The translations under genes were made by a program, and so were the position numbers. From assembly GCA_946699065.1 (NCBI GenBank), contig CAMPDV010001211.1:52428-116427 (forward strand): a stretch of DNA of 64,000 bases. The letters run 5' to 3'. This document shows positions 32,371 through 43,439 of the stretch, piece by piece. The notes under the pieces are model-generated. The model did no database searches and was not told the origin of the DNA. It saw nothing but the letters and a program-made list of their open reading frames with translations. Each line of letters begins with the position of its first letter. The stretch's first letter is position 1. The DNA comes from Loxodes magnus (lineage: Eukaryota; Ciliophora; Karyorelictea; Loxodida; Loxodidae).

Positions 32371-34470
32371 AATTTTAAGTTTGGAATCCGTTAATCCTTA
32401 TGAACTCTGATACTGCTCTCAAAAATGTCTGGGTAGAGATTAAGCTAAAGAACTGTAAGAAAATCTTTAAGTTTGGAATACGTTATCCTTGAGAGCTCTG
32501 ATCAAGTACTAAAAATTTAAACTGAGAAGTGAAAGTGCTGAAATACAAAAAAACTGTAAGAGAAACTTTAAATTTGGAATCCGTTAATCCTTGATAGCTC
32601 TAATCAAGTTCTACAAAAAGGGACAGGTAAGATATAAAGCTTAAGAACTATAAAACTGTAAGAAGAACTTTAAGTTTGCAATCCGTTATCTTTCGTGCTC
32701 GGATCTCTTTTTAAAATTATATCTGAATATCGAAAGTGCTGAAATACTAAAAAACTTGAAGAGAAACTTAAGTTTGGAATCTGTTAATCCTTGATAGCTT
32801 TGATCAAGTTCTACAAAAAGAGACAGGTAAGATATAAAGCTTAAGAACTATAAGAATGTAAAAAGAATTTTAAGTTTGGAATACGTTATCAATGAGTTCC
32901 CTGATTAAGTTCTCCATAAAAGTTTGCTGAGATAAAGCTTAAGAACAATAGACTGTAAGAAGAAATTTAAGTTTGCAGTCCGTTATTCTTGAAAGCTCTT
33001 ATAAATTGCAATAAAAGGTCAGGATATAGGTTAAACTACAGAACTTCAAGACGATAATAATACTTTTGAGTTCTTAATCCATTAATCCTTAAGAGCTTTG
33101 ATTAAGTTCTCCAAATTTGAACTGATAATCGAAAGATCAAAATACTAAAAAAATATAATAGAAACTTTAAGTTTAGAATACGTTAATCATTGTAAGCTCT
33201 GATCAAATTCTCCAAATTTGAACTGAGAATCGAAAACGCTAAGTACTAAAAGACTGTAAGAGAAACTTAAGTTTGGAATCCATTAATCGTTAAATGCTCT
33301 GATAAAGTTCTCAAAAATTGAACTGAGAATCGAAAGTGCTGAAAAACTAAAAGACCGTAAGAGAAACTTTAATTTGGAATCCGTTTATCCTGGATAGCTC
33401 TAATCAATTTTTCCAAAAAGAGACAGGTAAGTTATAAAGCTTTGGAACTATAATATTGTAAGAAGAACTTTTAGTTTGCAATCCGTTTTACGCGAGAGGT
33501 CGGATCAAGTTCTAAAAATTTGAACTGAGAAGCGAAAGTGCTCAAATAAAAAATACCGTAAGATAAAACTTTAATTTGGAATCTGTTTATCGTTAAATAC
33601 TATGATCAAGTTCTCTAAATTTGAACTGAGAATCGAAAGTGGAGAAATACAAGAAAACTGTAAGAAGAACTTTAAGTTTGCAATCCGTTATCTTTCGTGC
33701 TCGGATCTCTTCCTATAGTTATATCTGAATATCGAAAGCGCAGAAAATACAAAATGACTGTAAGATTATCTTTAAGTTTGGAGGCCGTTAATCCTTGAAA
33801 GCTCTGATCAAATTCTCCAAATTTTAACTGAGAATCGAAAATGCTAAGTACTAAAAGACTGCAAGAAGAACTTTAAGTATGAAATCTGTTATCCTTTAGA
33901 GCTCGATTGTTTTCTAAAGCATAATCTGATTATAGAAAGTTCTGAAATCTAAAAAACTGTAAGATGAACTTTAAGTTTTGAATCCGTTATCCTTGCGAGT
34001 TCTGATCAAGTTTTCAAAAAATGTCTGGATAGATGATAAGCTTAAGAACTTCAATACGTTATGAAGAATTTAAGTTTGGAATCCATTTTCTAGATTGCTC
34101 TGTTCTTTTTCTCAAAATATGTCTTAGTTACGAATAAGCGTAAGTACTTAAAGAATGAAAGTTCAACTTATTTTATAGACTCCGTTTCATTTGAGATCTT
34201 TGGTTTAGTTCTAAAATTTTTTGTCGGGATATAGTTGAAAGAACTTTGACTAAAAACTCCGTTCTGTTTCATATTTATTTCCAGTTCTTAAATTATTAGT
34301 AATAAATTTTAAAAGCGGAAGATTTTAAGGTTGAATATTGAGTTTAAAACTGTTTCTTCTTGATAGTTTTGATCTAGTTCTCGAAAGGAGTCTCATTAGG
34401 GATAAAGCTGAAGTTCCTAGAAGATTGTGAGTAGGACTTTGAATAAAAACTACATTCTGCCTTTTCTAAG
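32371..34470. repeat. degenerate ~100-bp tandem repeat array, about 20 units
   Basis: Each unit contains CTGTAAGAAGAACTTTAAG then TTTGGAATCCGTTAATCCTT and AGCTCTGATCAAGTTCTC. Units begin near 32371, 32453, 32551, 32654, 32753, 32855, 32952, 33050, 33150, 33250, 33350, 33452, 33551, 33655, 33755, 33857, 33954, 34053 and 34151, with degenerate units to ~34470. Spacing is 97-104 bp, so not a multiple of three. Three unit types are recognisable by their second half: TGAACTGAGAATCGAAAGTG, GACAGGTAAGATATAAAGC, and TATATCTGAATATCGAAAG. Type order is irregular, with a partial alternation. There is no coding capacity in a stable frame. Confidence 0.9.
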
Positions 34471-34479
34471 GATTTCCAC

Positions 34480-34850
34480 ACTCTCATTCTTTTTACCATA
34501 TTCTTACTTAAGATTTCTGAGAAATGTAAAATAATTTCATTTGTTTGCATTTCTTCTTGAAAGAGTCTTTGATTGTAGTTCTTATCTTCTAAAAAAATTT
34601 TAAATTTATAAATTTTTCTCTTTCAGCAGTTCCGAGCTTCGTATTATCGTCTATTTTTCTCATTCTTTTCTTCCTACATTCTAAAGATTTTCAAAGAGCT
34701 TTAGTCTTAGTAAATGTTCTAACTTAGCTACTTTTTTTGATATTAAGATTAGTTAAAGATTGTGTCCCTTTTTTAGTGCATTGCTCCTAGTAGTTTTTAA
34801 AGATTTTAGGATAGAGATGTTTTTGTTATTTATAGAATAAAAAATGTGAT
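34480..34850 (-). CDS. possible Lys-rich coding segment, unidentified
   Basis: The minus strand reads KSLKTTRSNALKKGTQSLTN, then CRKKRMRKIDDNTKLGTAER and IRTTIKDSFKKKCKQMKLFY in one frame, with TGA as Trp. Composition is protein-like and basic. Its upstream side (34860-35040) is T/G-rich on the plus strand, i.e. C/A-rich and G-poor on the sense strand, which is the linker signature seen in neighbouring genes. Start and stop are not defined, and the family is unknown. Confidence 0.3.
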
Positions 34851-35050
34851 TAAGTTGTAAAGCTGGTTGGTTTTTTAAATTTAGCAAAATGTATTGGTGC
34901 GGATTGTAGATAGGTACTTGATATAAGAGGTTAATATTGTAGTATGTATGTAATGATAGATATTTGAATTTATAATGGTTAATTATAATTTTTGATGGTA
35001 ACTGTTATAAATTACCTTTATAAGCTTTTTTAATCTAAATAATAATAAAA

Positions 35051-36577
35051 ATGTAAGCGTTACCAAAATGCTTAATCTGCTAAGAAGATTACAACTTAAC
35101 TAATGCTCTTCCAACTGTCTTACCTTGTGGACATATTTACTGTGGTTTGTGTTTGAATACTCAGTTCTGATTATAAGGCATAATGTAATGTCCTATTTGT
35201 TAAAAAGGATTCCATTTTAGATTTGAAGACTTACCTTAAGAAAGTGATTTAATAAGAATGATATTTTAAAACTAATAATACATATAAAAGATTTAAGATG
35301 CTAGATAGAAATTAAAAGAGATAAGGAAGTAAATTATGCAAAAATCTAAAACCATTACAACCAAATTATCTAACATTACTAATACTCTCATTATACCATA
35401 TACTAATATCATCCAATACACTACCATTAACTACAACTAATAACACTAAAATATTATACAATCATCCTAATTCCCTATTTACTAATATCTAAAACCAACT
35501 CAAATCCAAACTATAACAGTCTAACTATATTCCACTATATAACCACCTTTAGTACTAAACCCTAAATTAACTTCAAATTATATCACACAAATAAGAAACT
35601 AACTATAATACAATACAAAGTAACAACAGTTAAACACTAAACAGACTAATTAACATAAACTAACCTAGTAGCAACATTTTATTCAATCTAACTATATTCA
35701 CTTTTTTAATTACTTAATTTAAAAATTAAGTTTATTTAACATTTAAACTGAGTAATTACGATAAGTCTAAGTTTAAATTATAATTCCATTACTTAGTTAA
35801 AGTATAGAATATTAAAATAAGTTATATTTAATTGGAGGAAAAAACTAAAATTAAAATAAAGGAATAAAAGAAACTTGATAGTTCGATTTCGAAGGTAATA
35901 ATACAAAATCTAGTGATCTAAATGAGGGAAGATATGAATTTGGATTAGCAGCAGCTTAAAATTATCTTTATGTGGTTGGAGGAATTACTAATATAAATAA
36001 AATGTTATAATCAGTAGAAAAGTTAAAGATAGGAAACTAAAGTAAATGATAAAAATGCTCTTAATTTCCATTCTTAATAGCAGGTTAAACTTTAGTAGTA
36101 GATAAAGATGAATAAAATATTTATTCTTTTGGAGGTGTAAATTAGAAAGGATAAGCTTTAAAAGATATATGAAAGTATAACATATAGAATGATAGATGGA
36201 GTAAGTAAAATTTGAATCTTCCTGAAGCTGTTGCTTTTCCTATAGTTTCTTTAGAGCCTTTTGTCGTAATCGGAGGTTGAAAAAATCCATTTACGAAAGA
36301 ATATTCAAGAAGAATATATAAAAGAAACAAATAATAATAGTAATAAAGTTAAATTTTTAAAGATGTTTTAGCTTTATCGGAAATGAAAATAAGAGGTGTC
36401 TATGGATATGTTTTTGCTTCTGAATAGGGAAGAGTTTCAATAATGAGGATTGATTTAGAAAAGTTGAGTTATAGAAGTGTTAAAGGGGATAACTGAGATA
36501 ATAATAATATTGATATGATTAATATTATTGATAATAAATATAGTTTTATATGTAAGTAGTTTAAATATCTATAGTAA
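35051..36577 (+). CDS. RING finger-kelch protein
   Basis: ATG 35051 opens one frame through RING, linker and kelch. Residues 8-54 are a canonical C3HC4 RING: CLICQED...LPCGHIYCGLCL...CPICQK. From ~90 to ~230 there is a Gln/Asn/Thr/Ile linker, C/A-rich and almost G-free in DNA. From ~258 four to five kelch-type blades follow with their Gly-Gly pairs: LIGGKNQ, YVVGGITNI, YSFGGVNQKG and VIGGWKNPF, and blade Trp (DIWKYN, NDRWSK), some encoded by TGA. The architecture suggests an E3 ubiquitin ligase with a substrate-binding propeller. The stop is provisional: TAG TAA at 36572-36577; the first in-frame TGA is at 37067. Confidence 0.85.
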
Positions 36578-37098
36578 ATATGTTACTACTTATTAATATG
36601 GTTAATCTATACTTATTAATGTTGTATTTTTATAAGTTTTTTTGTATGTTTAAGTGTATATATGATGTTGATATGGTAATGTAGTTATAGCTATATAGTT
36701 GACAATAAAGATTATTTTCCTTACTAGCTCTTTTTAAAGCTGAAATAAATAAAGAATCAAATTTTATCTAAACATCTTTAAAAATCTATTATTCAAATAT
36801 TATCATTATTCAGATACTAACATACAGCTTATAACATACCAAAACATATTCAACAATGTCAAAAAACTATCTTTAATATATCCTTATATTTAAATTATAC
36901 AAGTACAGATTACTATTTATCTAATCAAAACTATAATCAAATTATCATTAACCTATATCTAAATACAAGTCATTATTACTATCATACACTCTAAAATACA
37001 TACTACCAACTACTAAACTTTCCTATGCACATATATCAAATCAGGCCATTATAACCCCTATACTTTTGATAAAAGTTCAATCATAATAAATAAATTAT
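36578..37098. other. skewed intergenic region (G/T-rich then C/A-rich)
   Basis: 36590-36720 is T/G-rich with few C. 36760-37070 is A/C-rich with very few G, like the linkers of neighbouring genes, and may be the 5' linker of the kinesin-like remnant that follows after the SINE. No domain is visible. Confidence 0.35.
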
Positions 37099-37099
37099 A

Positions 37100-37380
37100 A
37101 TAAATAACAACGTACACTTGTGTGATAAGCCTTACTTATTTGAGGGTTCTCTCGATCGGTACCAGAATCTAACTAGGGTGCTGAAGTCCAAGTCTCAGAG
37201 TAATCCTGCCTTTATGTCGTTAATCTGTCGGGAATTGGAAAAACCTGAAGACATGAATGAGACAAAAGTGACCAAAGAGATCAGACGAAGCAAGAAATAT
37301 TTCTAGACTATTTTAAAATCCAAATTTGGTTTTTTTATTAATCGTGGTGAACCTAATAAAGGTAGAATCACGTTTATTTA
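37100..37380 (+). mobile_element. SINE: GTAGGTAATCTGG-family body with tail hairpin B
   Basis: It shares GATAAGCCTTACTTATTTGAG, then GGTTCTCTCGATCGGTACCA, with the SINEs at 13.4 and 59.3 kb (CCTAACTTATCCCGAGGGTTC). The later part (TTTATGTCGTTAATCTGTCG) matches 5.7 kb. It ends with hairpin B at 37343-37372 (CGTGGTGAACCTAATAAAGG, then TAGAATCACG) and TTTATTTATTTA. The head region is truncated. It is inserted amid host gene DNA. Any open frame through it is incidental. Confidence 0.65.
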
Positions 37381-37495
37381 TTTATCTTTAGAAACGTTCT
37401 CATCAGATTATTAAATCCTAGTCTCCTTATACTTAGCAGATAAAACTTCCCTTTTAAATTTAGTCTTCTAGGTAGCATTCAAATTAATACTTACT

Positions 37496-38250
37496 TCTGT
37501 GATGTTCGATTTTAACTTAGAAAAAGATGCAAGAGAGTAGAATTTACATAATTAAAATTTTAAGTTGTCTAAAAGTAGTGTAATATATTACTTAGTAGCA
37601 CATGAAGGTTAATTGAACCAGCTAAATATTATGAATAATCCTTTAATTAAATTAAAAGTTCTGAAGAACCCTACTAAAGAGTAAAGATCTCCTAATGGCA
37701 GTGTATCAGGAAAAATATTGAGACCTTTGGCCTTACGAAAAGGCTCTGATATAGTAAAATGTATTCCTGATATTGATATTTTTGTAAGAAGAGGAGTGGT
37801 CACTGGAGATAATCCTTTTGAATTCATAAATTATGGAGTAAAAGCGTTATAGATTTGTCCTTCTGTTTAAAATTAGACTTTTCAACAGTACTCTATTATC
37901 TTAAAATAAGTCTGAAAGCTCATATTTATCTTTTGAATTAAAAGCATCTTGTTGAGAAGTGATGATATGGTAAGTTCCCATAGCAAATTAGGATAAAATT
38001 TAAAAATCTTAAATCTTATGAAGAAAATAAAGAATTTCTCAGGATGATTGATTTGGCAGGTTCTTAACTAAAGTATATTTATCCTATATAAAATGTATAT
38101 AGGATAATTTAAAGTTCCAATAATTAACAGTGATAAATGCTTTAAATGTGGAAGATGATATCTTATTATCTAGATTCTGGGTATCAGTCAATAAAATTAC
38201 AAATTGCAAAGTTTTTCTGAAATATTCATTAAGACAACACAAAATTTTCT
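37496..38250 (+). pseudogene. kinesin motor-like remnant with frame breaks
   Basis: A plus frame at 37496-37890 reads SVIYYLVAHEGQLNQLN, NPLIKLKVLKNPTKE, VKCIPDIDIFVRRGVV and PFEFINYGVKAL, which loosely parallels the kinesin SYxEIYNExxxDLL ... region before switch I. A second frame gives TLLSQNKSESSYLSFELK, in the place of NxxSSRSHxxF. A third gives EENKEFLRMIDLAGS at ~38050, the switch-II motif DLAGS. Order and spacing fit a kinesin motor, but the P-loop is absent and the motifs are degenerate. The frame shifts could be short introns or decay. The identification is tentative. Confidence 0.4.
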
Positions 38251-38874
38251 CATACTAAGCTGTATGTTCAGTGGAAGAAACAATTTAGACGGTTCCAAAA
38301 ACATTACTATATTAGGCGTATAGGGGAGCAGAAATTAATCTTGATTATCCGAAAAAACGTTAATAAATTTATCCTCTTTTGAACAAAATGAAGGTTTACA
38401 GTTAATTTTTAGTATTTAGATTTGAAATAAGAATGGTTACTTGGTATTTAAGATATAGTAATAACAATTTTATAACATAAGCTTCCTAATTTGAACATAA
38501 GTTATTAAAGAATTAAATATATTAATTAAAAGTAGGTAAATTATTGTTTAAGGGGTATAAAAATAAAGATTGGCCTTTAAAATTTAATTGAATAAAATCT
38601 AAATAAATTAGACGAAAAATAAAGTTTAACAAGTTTGGATTCAAAAATTAGATAGATATAACTTATATTAATTATTGAAATGATAGATAATTAATTAAAT
38701 ATATAGCTTTTATATATTATCGTATAAAGAAAATAATCAGTTTAGTTTTATTGAATGTAATAATTATTAAGCTTTCTAAATTAAGTTTATATCTTATAAA
38801 AGTTAAAGATATCTTAAAATCTTATTGATATAATTGCCTGGCTTATTCTATTTATTCCTTAGACTAAGTACACT

Positions 38875-39850
38875 TCAATATTTAAACTTTTATTTTAGTA
38901 TTATTTAACTTCTAAACTTCATTTCTGTTTCAGTATTAAGTTCCACTTATGAAGCAAATTTATCTAGCATAGTTTTTGCCTTTAAATAAAAATCAGCTGA
39001 CTTATTTTAATATCATGCTTTTAAACTCTCCTTTGCTTCTGTTTGACTGTAGTAGAATCTTACGAAAAACATTTTCTCTACTAAATTGAAAAAAAGTCTA
39101 TCTTTGATATTGAAAGGCATAACTGTAAATCTATATTTTAAGATTTCTTAGTCTAAATTTTAAACATTTGCTTACATTATTTGGTTACCTTAAACACCTT
39201 AAGCAAACTCATGGATTTAAAAACCAAAAATAATTTTCCTAATTTTGTCTGCTGAAATATATTAGGTTTCAGCTAAGAGTCAATAAAGCCAAAATTTTAT
39301 ACGAGACGCTAAATAAAAATTTGAGAAAGAGCTTAGAAACTAGCTATCTAAAACGAATGCAAACGATGCTTTTCATATTTATAAGGACAATAAGCTATTT
39401 TGACTAAGAGGAGATAAAGATGTTTTGCCATAAAGATAATAAATAGGATGATAAGGTATTAGAGATACTAAAGGGATAAATATTATCTTTTACTGGTGCT
39501 TTCTGAAACTAATAAATAGTAGATATAATCTAGAATAAATATAAATGGTGTGATATAGATTGTAGTTTAATAGGAGTTAAATGTGGTAGATAATGTTAAT
39601 CTGTTATATGAATAGAAAGTTGGTTAGTAAGACATATTAATGAATGATATGTTTTACATGTTTATAAATTAGGCTTAGATACTATTGCTCCCTATCTACA
39701 TGAAAAGGAATAGATAAGGTTAGCTCTGTATTATATGGAATTGTATTTTGGAATAACTTTGATGAGGATTGTAGGTGTGGACTGATTTGATATAGTATTA
39801 ATAAGTTGATTCTTTGAACTTAAGATTAAATTAGAAGTTATCTTGCTTAA
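38875..39850 (-). CDS. unidentified gene, C-terminal domain plus low-complexity linker
   Basis: One minus frame runs down to TGA 38875-38877 (ending LKQKFKY). The last ~190 residues are protein-like: LLAETQYISADKIRKIIFGF, EILKYRFTVMPFNIKDRLFF, SADFYLKAKTMLDKFASQVE, with TGA as Trp several times. The sequence toward the N-terminus (39440-39850) is low complexity (His/Pro/Thr/Leu/Gln), C/A-rich on the sense strand. It is probably a helical domain; the family is not recognised. The start was not located and may lie beyond 39850. Confidence 0.45.
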
Positions 39851-39889
39851 TTAACCTCTCTTAAGTATTTAAGATTAATTAAAATTAAT

Positions 39890-40900
39890 CTAAACTTCTT
39901 AATTAGTCTCAACCAATACACTATAAGGATAAAACCACTTTACAACACCATTCATTATCAATTCAAATCACTACACCAATATCATACCATACAGTTTAAC
40001 TGCCTCCAATTAATTACTCTAAAACTATCTTACATCATAACCAAATCTATAGCATACACACACCAACTAACTCAAAACTAATTTTTAAGAACTAGCATAC
40101 AACTAAGACTAACCATTAGAAAGCTTAGTCTCTTCTTAAACAACAGAAACTAATTAATTAGCCAACTAATATTAGGCTACAGCTCATTACTGATAGGTCT
40201 CTTAGTAGCTTAGTAGAAATAAAACTAAGAGATTAAGAGTTAAGATAGCTTTATTTAATCAAGTAATGCTAATACATTTTCTGAGAACACTTCTTTAGAT
40301 GTTAATAGACCTTAAAGAAAAGCTCTTAGCAAATCATAACAGATAGATGCTTCAAACAAGATTGAATAAGTAGAGTAAAGAGAATCGTAGTTTAATACTT
40401 TGAATAGTACTGCAATCTGTTCTTATGATATTCAATCTGTAAAATAAAGTTAGAAGTTGATGAGGAGGAAAAAGCCTCTTTAGTGAAATAATAAGGTAAT
40501 AAAAAAGTTAGTTAAACCAGATTTAAATTTAAGCAGAAAAAGGATAGATAAATTATTTATCTTATTAGGCTAAAAATGATAAGTTTGCTTAAAGACACTT
40601 AAAAGAAGCTAAATTTATAGCAGCTACAACATTAATTTAATAGCTTTTAATCTTTATTTTTAAGAAGTTCTAATTAAAGCAATATAAAAGAGAATAAAAC
40701 AATAAGCTTAATAAAAGAAATAAGTCTTTATCTATAACAGATAGGTAATACTAGTATAAAGCTTTATTAAACAAACTTAACTTTCAAAACATAAGAAACA
40801 GAAAACATTCAAGTACTTTACATTTTTAAGAAGTAGGAATAAAACCTAGTTATCAACTATAATTTACCAAAAATTTAAGACTTACAAAATAATAGTAGTT
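39890..40900 (+). CDS. possible coding region, Gln/Ser/Lys-rich, unidentified
   Basis: 39890-40140 is C/A-rich linker-like. At about 40250-40500 a plus frame reads SFIQSSNANTFSENTSLDVN, then RKALSKSQQIDASNKIEQVE. After ~40480 a different frame looks better (NYLSYQAKNDKFAQRHLKEA). A frameshift or short intron would be needed between them. It is a weak call. Confidence 0.25.
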
Positions 40901-41126
40901 TCTCAGTACAAAATTAGATATAATCACAAAAAACCAACTAATTGAAAGATGTAAAATCAACTCTAACAAATTAGCAGAGATTGAAGGCTTAACAAAGGCA
41001 TATCAATGAAGGCCCGAATAAATAAAGGCAAATTAAATTTCATTTAAGTAATGTAACGGATTCTATATTAAACAATGTCTAAATAAGTTTTGCTAAAAGA
41101 TAATAGATTTAATAAGAAAATTAAAA

Positions 41127-41500
41127 ACAGCTAGACAATTCATTTCATATCACTTGTTAAAGCTATAGAGATAACTGAATCCGAATGACCCGTCAAAGTT
41201 CTCGTACAACTTCCAGTCTGAAAATCCCAAATCTTTATCGTTTAGTAACTACCGGAGACAATTGATTTCATGTCACTTGTTAAAGCTACAGAATTATCGT
41301 AACTCGAATGAGCCGTCAAAGTTCTAAAATATTAAAGAATTACCTTGAGATTAGTTGTAGGAAATGTTGTTTAGCAATTTTTAGAAGCAGAGGTTGAATT
41401 TGGTATTTAAATAGAAGAAGGGGTATTGTTGGGACTGATTTGTTGTTGTTAATATTTTTGGTAAAAAAAGAGTTTTAGTAAATGATATTAGTTTTGATTG
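41127..41500 (-). pseudogene. WD40 gene fragment with Gln/Pro/Ser-rich linker
   Basis: The minus strand reads QQQISPNNTPSSIQIPNSTS (linker, 41.4-41.48 kb), then RTLTAHSSYDNSVALTSDM, SIVSGSYQTIKIWDFQTGSC and RTLTGHSDSVISIALTSDMK. That is two WD40 repeats, nearly identical to each other (41.13-41.33 kb). The first lacks two residues of the GSxDxTIKIW motif. After WIV the reading collapses, so the propeller is truncated. It is not closely related to copies 1-3; GTVRLWD-type repeats at 56.8 kb are nearer in style. Confidence 0.75.
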
Positions 41501-41989
41501 AATTTTGATAACTAAGTTGAATAATTTGGAAATGAAAGTAACTGATCTTAATAATTTTGGTTATTTAAGTTGAATTAAATAATAAAAATATTGATTTATT
41601 AAGATACTTATAAGATTTTATTAATTAAATTATTGAAAATTCTAATTTTTAAGCTTAAATGCAGAAAAATATAAAGCTGTCTTTGTCCATTAAAGGTTTT
41701 AGAATTTGAATGATTTGATATGTTTTGACTTTTAAATAAAAGGATAAATGATTATATCAAAAGTTTATAACTAAGAATTTAAATCCTTATTATAATAACT
41801 TTACTATGCATTTATTAATCATACCTTATTTGAGTTTTAAATAAAAAGACTCTTACCTTATTTCAATATAAACCCTTTTAAATGATAAACAAAATAATAA
41901 AAATGCTTTAAAAACTACTGTTATTAATTATTCTTTACACTTACATTTAATCAAACAAATTAGTTATTTAAAATTTTAATTATTTAAAA

Positions 41990-42760
41990 TAAATAAAAAT
42001 TAGTTTCTTAGTTATTAGTTTAAATATAAAAACCATATTTAAACCAAACTATTTATCTAATTTATAACATCAAACCAATTATACACCAAGTAATTAACTA
42101 ATATCATACAAAATTTATCATCTTTTAGTCATCAATAATCAATACAAAATATCCATATCCAACTTAACTTCACCTTAATTCATCAAAATTTAACCAACAT
42201 TTTAATCAAACTATAAAAGCAAAACAACGCTACCAGAACAAAACTTTATATTATAAATAGTCAACATCCCAATAATCTCAACTAAATACCAATTTAGTCA
42301 AATGGTCTTAAGATCACTCATTCAAATAAAAAAACAATGCTTCAAAATTACAAAACAGCAGACTAATAATCTTATAGGATTAACACTAAAAAAGGCCCAA
42401 AATCCAAAATTGTAAAACTCTCAAGTAGTTAATCATAGAAATTTCAGTCTATACTTTATGATTCAAACCAAAATTCCTCTCTTCACCTTTTATCCCATAA
42501 AGTCAGTTTTTAACTAAAGATACTAAGATACTAAGATACTGGACTTTTCTTAAGCAACAAAAAACAATACATTAATACTCCACAATTACTAAATCCACAT
42601 CAAGAGAAGACTATCAAGAAGAAATAAAGGAAACGCAAAAATTTAAACTCTTACAATAATCCTTGCATCTTACTATGATAGGCAAAAAGCACAACATGAG
42701 AACAATCTAATAAGAATTTCTCTACTGAAATTGCAAATAGGTTATACTTGTTCTGAATTT
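41990..42760 (+). CDS. possible Asn/Gln/Ser-rich protein, unidentified
   Basis: A plus frame is open to a TGA near 42757. The first half is low complexity in strongly C/A-rich, G-poor DNA. The second half reads NGLKITHSNKKTMLQNYKTA, then KGPKSKIVKLSSSQSQKF and LLNPHQEKTIKKKQRKRK. A triplicated AGATACTA at 42517-42541 interrupts it. No family is recognised. The G-poor sense strand agrees with plus orientation. Confidence 0.3.
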
Positions 42761-42769
42761 AAAAGGTAT

Positions 42770-43300
42770 TTTGGCTCTTTTTAACAAACCAAAGTAATAT
42801 ATTATATTTTAGATTTTAAATTGTACATAATTTACTGATCCTACTTTCTACCTCTAATAATTTTAGAGCATCATCAAGTATTAATTCTAGAACTAAAAAT
42901 TATTAAATTTAAAATCTTATACGCATTACTCTTATACCAGACAGTATTTTTCTTTTATTCCATTTTCTTTGGAAATGAATCTTAATTTCCTTTCCTTAAA
43001 AGCTGTTTTAGCTTTTTCTTCAATAATTTTAGCTTTCCTTAGTACTTTCTGCTTAGGTTGTTATTTTTATAATTGAAGCAACATGCTTTTATTATCTATT
43101 CTAGTCAATGAAGTTTTCTTTAAAGTAATTTGATATCCTTTTTTGGTTTTAGTTTCTAGCTTTATCTGAAATAGTTAGATGGAAATTATATACTTAGGCT
43201 TATTTGAGATTATATCCTTAAACTAAATCCTATTTTTAGATCAAATTAACTAGTGTAAACAATTAATTCAGATACAAATTATTCAGCAAAGGCATCTAGC
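42770..43300. other. AT-rich spacer
   Basis: Mixed A/T-rich DNA. No supportable gene; frames are open in several registers without character. Confidence 0.3.
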
Positions 43301-43439
43301 TTTTAAATGTAACAAGTATAATACCTTTATAAACTCCTAGAATCAACACTATTTCAACCATACTTTTCAAACATTTCCTTTAACTTCCACTAACAAACTT
43401 AATGCTAGATACTAAATCAAACCTACTCAGATCCTCTTT

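Noticed and set aside
32371-34470. CRISPR-like array
   Set aside because: Repeats of ~100 bp are degenerate and contiguous, without unique spacers of constant length; the genome is eukaryotic.
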